64,000 nt of DNA, from contig OY294067.1 in the NCBI GenBank assembly GCA_958510875.1, positions 250,061,736 through 250,125,735 on the forward strand, written 5' to 3'. This document shows positions 57,685-64,000 of the stretch, piece by piece. The stretch is from Endomychus coccineus. Its lineage: Eukaryota; Arthropoda; Insecta; Coleoptera; Endomychidae. The position numbers were made by a program, and so were the translations under genes. The notes beneath the pieces are model-generated. The model saw only the letters and a program-made list of their open reading frames with translations, was not told the DNA's origin and made no database searches. The stretch's first letter is position 1; every line of letters starts with the position of its first letter.

Positions 57685-58932
57685 TATATGTATATATATG
57701 ATTTATAGCCAATATCTCAAAACCAAACAATGTATTGAAAAAAGTTGTAGGAAATGAAAATTGCAACAAAAAATCATCTATAACATTTTTTGATTTTCCG
57801 AGCGGCTTGTTCAAAATGTATTTTCCTTCAAAACGAACGTTATTAGAGAAGTCTGATTTTCCACTGGAAATCGGAAAATCGTATTTAAGCATATTTTTCG
57901 CAATTAGTCGTTAATTTGGCGGACAGTAAGCTTTAAAGAAGAGATGTAATAGCTCTTTGATATATTCAAGGATATAACTAAGTCTAAAAAATGAAAATTG
58001 TGGAAAATTTATTGTTAACAATGTAATTCTTCAAAATAATCGAACATTCAAAAGCATGTACGTCTATCCAACATCGAAACCGTTATTGTTTTGTGTATTT
58101 CTACTCCAACATCTTACGCGTGGCATTACGTTGTCATGGTTACACCCCCACTCTCTGGATACTCACCTGTTCATATACTAAGAGACTGACAATTACGTAG
58201 GTTGGTATGATTTATATTTAATGTAGGCAAAAGAACTAATATATAGTATACTCTGTGTAAATATATTCCCAATGCATACTTATTTTAAGATAACGTTGTC
58301 AAATTTGTAATCTACATCTAGAAAAACCTAGAAAATGACACGTTTGAAGGTGTTATCTAAGTGAAAATTCTATGATATTCCAAGAATTTTCCATAATTTT
58401 CATTTTTTATACTCAGTTATATCCCTGGATACATCAACGAGATATTACATTTCTTCTTCAAGGCGTACTGATGTCTGCCAAATTATCGACTAATTGCAAA
58501 AAATATGCCTAAATACGATTTTCCGATTTTCCATGGACAATCTGATTTTTCTAATAACGTTCGTTTTGAAGGAAAATACATTTTGAACAAGTTTTATTTG
58601 AAACATTTTCAAGAATAAGCATAATATTTTTTAACGCATCTTACGCGGAAACCGCGCGGAAAATCAAAAAATGTCATGAATGATTTTTTGTGGCAATTCT
58701 TATTTCCTACAACTCTTGATTGGAAACTTTTTTTGATACATTGCTTGGTTTTCGATATATTGGCTATAAATCATATATATACATAAATATATATTTATAT
58801 ATCACAACGCACCCCCGCGTCAGCCTTCGCGTCAGTGACATAAGTTTTCAGATGTCAAAACCTACACTTTTCTCGCAAAAAACCCCGCCGTATAGAGAGG
58901 TCTGTGGATAATCTCTTATTTCCCTGGAGTAT

Positions 58933-61455
58933 TAAGGCTAAATCTGTCATGTAATACTATAGTAGTATTTTCTAATTTATGAATAACCACCGTAACCTAC
59001 TGTTTACTGATAATAGTGATAATTATTTATAGATGAGTTTATTTCACTTTACTTGTATTTGAAGATTGCCGAAAATGGCGAAACTCGAGTAACGGAAGTT
59101 ACAACATGGAAGTGGTATTAACATAACAGTGGTTGAATTCACAATATGGATTTTAATGAAATGTTAGGAAAAACGAAGAGATATTCTTATTCCCATTATA
59201 TTAAAATGTAAGTAGATTAATGTGAGGGAATTATAAACTTTAGAACAACTAAAAACTAGATCTTCCTCTGTCAACTGTTTCAGATTATGGTGAAGAAATT
59301 GTTAAATTTTGACGATTTGAACGACGCTACAAAATCTTGAATAGAAACGTTGCTTCTCTACCGTCTTACAAGGAAATCTTATATAAGTATTCATAGCTCG
59401 AGAGGGTATTGTAACTGAGTAAATGGAGGAGTACCCTTAGTGAATCGAAGATGGCAATTTAATAGATATCATTCACATCCATTATATGAATAAGTTAGTT
59501 TGGATTGGGGTGCGCCTTTAGCTTAATGGAGAATATAGTTTATAATCGCACGCAATTTGTGAAGTGTTCTATGTTTCGAGTTTTGGTAGTTGATTTGTTT
59601 TTGCTTCTCAACTCAGGAAGTTTAGTTATTGAAATCGATAATTCCGCTAGTGAGTTTAAATCGAACCTAGTATGCCCGCTACTTAATCATATGGTTCTGA
59701 TAGCCAGATGATGATAATAATGATATCATGCTTCGATTTAGGTATGTGCAGTCCGAATTATTCCGCGTGAAATAAGGATAATTGAAATTTGTTTAGCTAA
59801 TTACCTTTGAGTTAAATTCAACAGCATCATGGAATAAGCCTTGCTCAACATTTCAATAACAATTTACTTGAAAACAAATTATTCCGCAGGAATATTATGA
59901 ACGAATGAATTATAGTAATTATAGTAACCTGACTATGCTATAGTATAGCACTGATTAATATACAACAATGAGTATAGTCATCAGTTAAAATTGGAATAAA
60001 TACCAGTTTTAATTGATAATATAACAGAAAACTATTCAAATTGAAGTCAGTCGTGTTTATTATATATTTTATTAGGGAAAATATGCAAAAAAAGTATTTT
60101 AATTATAAACAAGTTCATCGTTTCCTTCATCTTCACCTCGAATACAGCTATTACCTAACCTAGTATTTAGAGACACTGGATGACTCCCAAGGTACGAATG
60201 ATTCACAGTATACTTTCCATAAAAAAATAAAACAAATGTAAAGCTACCAATTGTTTCTTTTCAAAATTAATCAAAAATGTGATTCAAGGCAGAAAGTGAT
60301 ATAGTAAAATATTATTTTGGCTATTAAAGAGTTACACATCAAAAGCGACTCGACATTTGATACATGGTAAGGAAGAGAAAAAAAAATCCTTCCAACTAAA
60401 CCATAGCCAACTATGGATTCTCATTCGAACTTTAGGCCATAACTCGAAATTGCACCATTTTTTTTTCAAATTTTCTCGACACCACTGGATTATACAGGAA
60501 AAAGTTCTTTAGAACGGAAAAGTTATTTTCTGTTAACTTCACAAGCAACCACGATATTCACATGTGTCTGAAAGTCGTAAAATCGAACGTTTGTTTATAA
60601 CTCGAAAACAAAAGACGAACATTTTTGTTTCCGCCAGTGAATTTGTCTCCAAAAAGAGTTGCTAAAGCAGCATTAGATGAGGTTTCTTATACAAATTACG
60701 TTTCCATAACGATTCTGAATGCTATTATGTCCTCAGCTTGAAAATATTTGCTCCAGCTTAATTTAATTTTAATTCGATTATTTGCCGGGGCACTTTCTTC
60801 TAGTTAGTTTTCCAACAAACTGGTGTTCCAGCATTACTTAGGTATATCTATGCCCACCTAGCATTTGTAAAAGACTTATATAGTTTCGGTATCGACTGTA
60901 CACATGTCGAGACATTAGAGAACGCCTAGCAGAAGAATTCTTGAAATCTAACAATTCCTGCCGTTATCCCTCTGGTCATTCTTGGTCATGTGAATGCTGA
61001 GTATGTAAACTCGCTCTCCTCCTTCCTGATCCTTCCCTCAGCCATGATATTTCCTCAAAGCACAACTAACTTTGCTACTAAAAAGCGACAATTAATACAA
61101 ATGTTCAATCTTCAAATAACTTTTTCAGTGTTAATGCTAACGTTACTGTAAACTTGGAGTAATCAGGCATTTAAAAAAATTGGAGAGTTACAATTTTTTT
61201 ATTGCACAACTAATTTGCAACAAGAAAGGTGACTATTAATGCAATGTATTAAATTTTGAAAATCGCAAATAGTAGTGCTTACTTCTCAGACGTTTATTAG
61301 GACATTGGGCAAAAATATTGTAGAGAGCCAGAAACAGTTTTCGCTAATTTTTCATGAATGTGAGTGATATATCGTGCAGAACTTATACATCACAGGAGAT
61401 ACGCTATGATGACACCAAAATGGGTGAAAAAATTTACGTTTAAAATCTCATAGAC
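58933..61455. other. unannotated stretch
   Basis: AT-rich, no recognised gene. An open frame near 59505-59711 begins at TTG and shows no motif. Confidence 0.45.
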
Positions 61456-62290
61456 CGTTTCAATCTAGTAGTGATCATCAGTACTTATTTCATTAATAAG
61501 GCAACAATAAGTTTATTTTATGCTGATGGTGACTCACCTTACTCACTTATGAAGAAGAAAATTCTATAGATCTTGTGGGATGGATTATACGTTTTTCTCG
61601 ATTTAACAAAGGTCGAGATATGATATTGCTTATAAGCAGAAGATTGCTGAAGAAAATCAATTAAATTCGAATTAAACAGCTCTTTTCTAGATTTTCAATC
61701 TTCTGATTTTTTCAAAATATCCAATAATTACTACGATCAAAGAAACAGTCAGTTTCTTTTCCTCTCATTGGTTTTCCTGTAGAGTTTTTTTTGTACGATA
61801 TGTACTTGGAGCAATTATTAATTCAATATAAGATAGGGATTTCAATGAAGACGATTAATTCCCCAAGCAATGCAAATGAAAGAAGATAAAATTGTCTAGT
61901 AGCAATCATCAATACTTATTCCGTTGATAAAGCAACAATAAGTTTATAATGTGCTGATGGTGACTCACCTTACTCACCTATAAAAAAGAAAACTCTATGG
62001 ATCTTGTGGGATGGATTATATTTTTTTCTCGATTCAACAAAGGTCGAGATACGATATCTGCTTATAAGCAGAAGATTGCAGAAAAAATCAAATAATTTCG
62101 AATAAAACAGCCCTTTTCTAGATTTTCAATCTTCTGATTTTTTCAAAATAACCAAAAATTACTACGTTCCTGTAGTTTTTCCGATATGTACTTGGAGCAA
62201 TTATTAATTCAATATAAGATATGAATTTCAAAGAACACGATTAATTCCCAAAGCAATGCAAATGAAATAAGACAAAATTCCAGTATGTAC
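61456..62290 (+). repeat. ~440-bp tandem duplication
   Basis: Unit 1 (about 61460-61900) and unit 2 (about 61905-62290) share 'tagtag..atcatcagtacttatt', 'gctgatggtgactcaccttactcac', 'gatcttgtgggatggattata', 'cttataagcagaagattgc' and 'tgtacttggagcaattattaattcaatataagat'. Unit 2 has a ~50-bp deletion. There is no coding content. Confidence 0.8.
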
Positions 62291-64000
62291 ACGGTTCGAG
62301 TCGAACGTCTGGTAAACGCTTTTCCTCGCCTTTATTGAAACTTTGGAAGAGAAAATTAAAAATACTTGAGTAAATATAAATTGATGTGGTAAAATGAAAG
62401 TTTCACCGAGAAAATATCGTTTCAGACTACAAATTACTGTTTCGAAAGATCTAACTTGAGAACATAGTATTTTTACAAATATTAATAAGGATAAGACTCA
62501 CTTTATTTATTATTATCAATCCGAACAATTTCGTAATCGCATTAACTCTCTATAATGAACATATATTATAGTCCGTTCACATGAGTGCATAAAAGCACTC
62601 GTACTCGGTGTTCCTAGTTTTCAAGACACGTTTCTTCAGCATTTCTATCGAATACAAGACATGCTTTTTACTGCCGACTCTTTCAAAAATATCCATCTCT
62701 GAAGGATTACCCCATTTTGTCCAACTCTCCCCCTATGTGGTAGAATATTCATCACAACAAAGCTTATGAACTCTTAACCCTCCAAATTATCTTTCTTCGA
62801 TTTCAATATTCTGAGAGAAGATATTATATGACCTATGCAGTCTACCATGTCCATCTCATTCCTAATTACATACCCATGCCATAGTGTTTGAGGAATATCA
62901 TCTCTGACTTCAACCTTCATTATGCCAATACACTCAACTTACTCCTCTGTAGCAATCGAGATCCCTAAAAAGTAATAGTTCGTGCACCATTGGGATACTA
63001 TGACCATACCCTAATATCTATGACCATACCCTCAGCTCCATGACCTGTCCATCCACGAACCAATCTTATACCTCTGGTATTACAACTCAGTAGACTGAGG
63101 TGGTCTTCACAGATTTTATTCAGAGTTTCCTCGGAGGAGAATATATTCTGAATCCGAAGACCCTACGCAATGTACCCAAGAGATTTTGAAGATCTTTATC
63201 AATGTAAACTTGCATACCATACCAACAAATCATCATCATCTACACTGCAATATTTCTGGTAAAATGTTTGCAAATAATTTCACTCTGAATCCACAAGGAG
63301 AGGAGCCTCATAAGATCGCTACCATCAAAAACCATATCCGTGAAATTCTGCCCCAGGATTAAAAGCTGTTCTTTCCACTTTGAATCCACAACGAAAGGAG
63401 TCTCATAAGATCAGGCAGTTTTGTGTGCCAATGCCGCTTTCTTTTTTTGATGTTGACACATTCATTTACATGGATTTGTAGCTTACTATAATAGTCCATC
63501 CTAGTCTAAGATCACTTCTAGACAATGGATGTGGCGTTCACGTGAATAGAATACTACCATTGCGGTTTGAAATGGTGACCAGCTTAGAAGAAACATGCAA
63601 TTTAGTCTGAAACATCAACACATTTAATGAAAAGAAAATATCCTCAAATCAGTTCATACGACGTTGTTGGTTCCTACATAGCGGAATTGAGCTCGCGCGA
63701 CTAGACAGACTACGGCGCACGCTCTTTGGTCGGTCAGGAATATACCTAGACAAAGTAATTATACAGACTGCGGCGTGCGCTGTTTATCAGCTTATTTTTA
63801 TCGGCTTATGCAACTACGTGAGCGTGATGAAAGCATATGTCGTATCCTTTCGGCACAATCACTCACTGCGTCTCAACCCTTCGGGCCTGCGCAGCGTACT
63901 GACTGACCTTCTAGTAATCTTATATTCTCATGATTGTCAACATTCAACTTTATTTATAAATATTACAGCAAAATGCGTGAATTGTATTTTAATAAACAAA
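62291..64000. other. unannotated stretch
   Basis: No gene recognised. A small duplication ('ctttgaatccacaa.ga.aggag.ctcataagatc') occurs near 63280-63320 and 63380-63415. At 63690-63900 GC content rises, with two related blocks 'agact.cggcg.gcgct.ttt'. This could be the edge of another repeat or a regulatory region. Confidence 0.4.

Larger units (their letters stand above)
55208..58932. mobile_element. large inverted-repeat element split by DD41D-like transposon
   Basis: The left edge ATACTCCAGG (55208) and right edge CCTGGAGTAT (58932) are inverted copies. The left arm continues as 'cagacctctctgtacggcggg', 'tgtcactgacgcgaaggctg.cgcgggggt' and then, past the inserted transposon, 'tttatagccaatatctcaaaaccaa', 'cgaacgttattagag' and 'attagtcg' to ~58010. 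The right arm (58350-58932) is its complement. A ~330-bp centre is unique. There is no transposase of its own. Confidence 0.65.

Noticed and set aside
1..64000. CRISPR arrays, bacterial operons, riboswitches
   Set aside because: Sequence is eukaryotic repeat-rich DNA; none of the short regular repeats show spacer structure.

Overview
This is eukaryotic, very probably insect, nuclear DNA. It is AT-rich and has no bacterial-style gene layout. Almost everything recognisable is a decayed mobile element of a kind common in insects: mariner/DD41D-type elements, hAT, P, MULE, pogo-like elements, several non-LTR (LINE) families and Penelope-like elements (PLEs). I cannot name the species. No complete host gene is visible. 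One 51-bp exon-like block (10227-10277) suggests the window could lie inside, or next to, a host gene with long introns.

Layout. 0-5 kb: a mariner remnant, then a PLE with one inverted terminal repeat, split by a minisatellite and by a DD41D transposon. 5-8 kb: a 1.7-kb dispersed repeat with TG...CA ends, then unannotated DNA. 8-13.4 kb: three pieces of one LINE family, with a 186-bp hammerhead-ribozyme insertion flanked by 13-bp direct repeats. 14-16.5 kb: a foldback element whose arms consist of ~120-150-bp tandem repeats. 17-20.4 kb: LINE, PLE, non-autonomous hAT and PLE-terminal fragments. 22-24.3 kb: a second copy of the 1.7-kb repeat, enlarged by a microsatellite. 25-29 kb: a dispersed repeat, PLE remnants between inverted arms, a tRNA-like SINE pair and a LINE piece. 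30-32.3 kb: a MULE-derived element with an intact 215-aa ORF, inserted in another element's Cys-rich ORF, then a minisatellite. 32.7-45.9 kb: long-inverted-repeat elements, a DD41D remnant, PLEs, a P-element piece, and a LINE split by a hAT. 46-54.9 kb: a second hAT with a perfect 8-bp target duplication, a LINE, a tandem dispersed repeat, a pogo/Jerky-type ORF, and a 285-bp hairpin element beside a LINE 3' end. 55.2-58.9 kb: a DD41D-like transposon with ~600-bp inverted arms, nested in a larger inverted-repeat element. 59-64 kb: no genes seen, apart from a ~440-bp tandem duplication.

The genes do not form a pathway. The content records serial nested insertion. The strongest signals are hammerhead ribozymes tied to PLE termini (best copy 38758-38801), the short hammerhead insertion at 11.9 kb, the foldback element, the DD41D-like element whose inverted repeats run into its own coding region, and the open FLYWCH/MULE ORF. 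All family names come from reading translated motifs by eye; no database search was possible.
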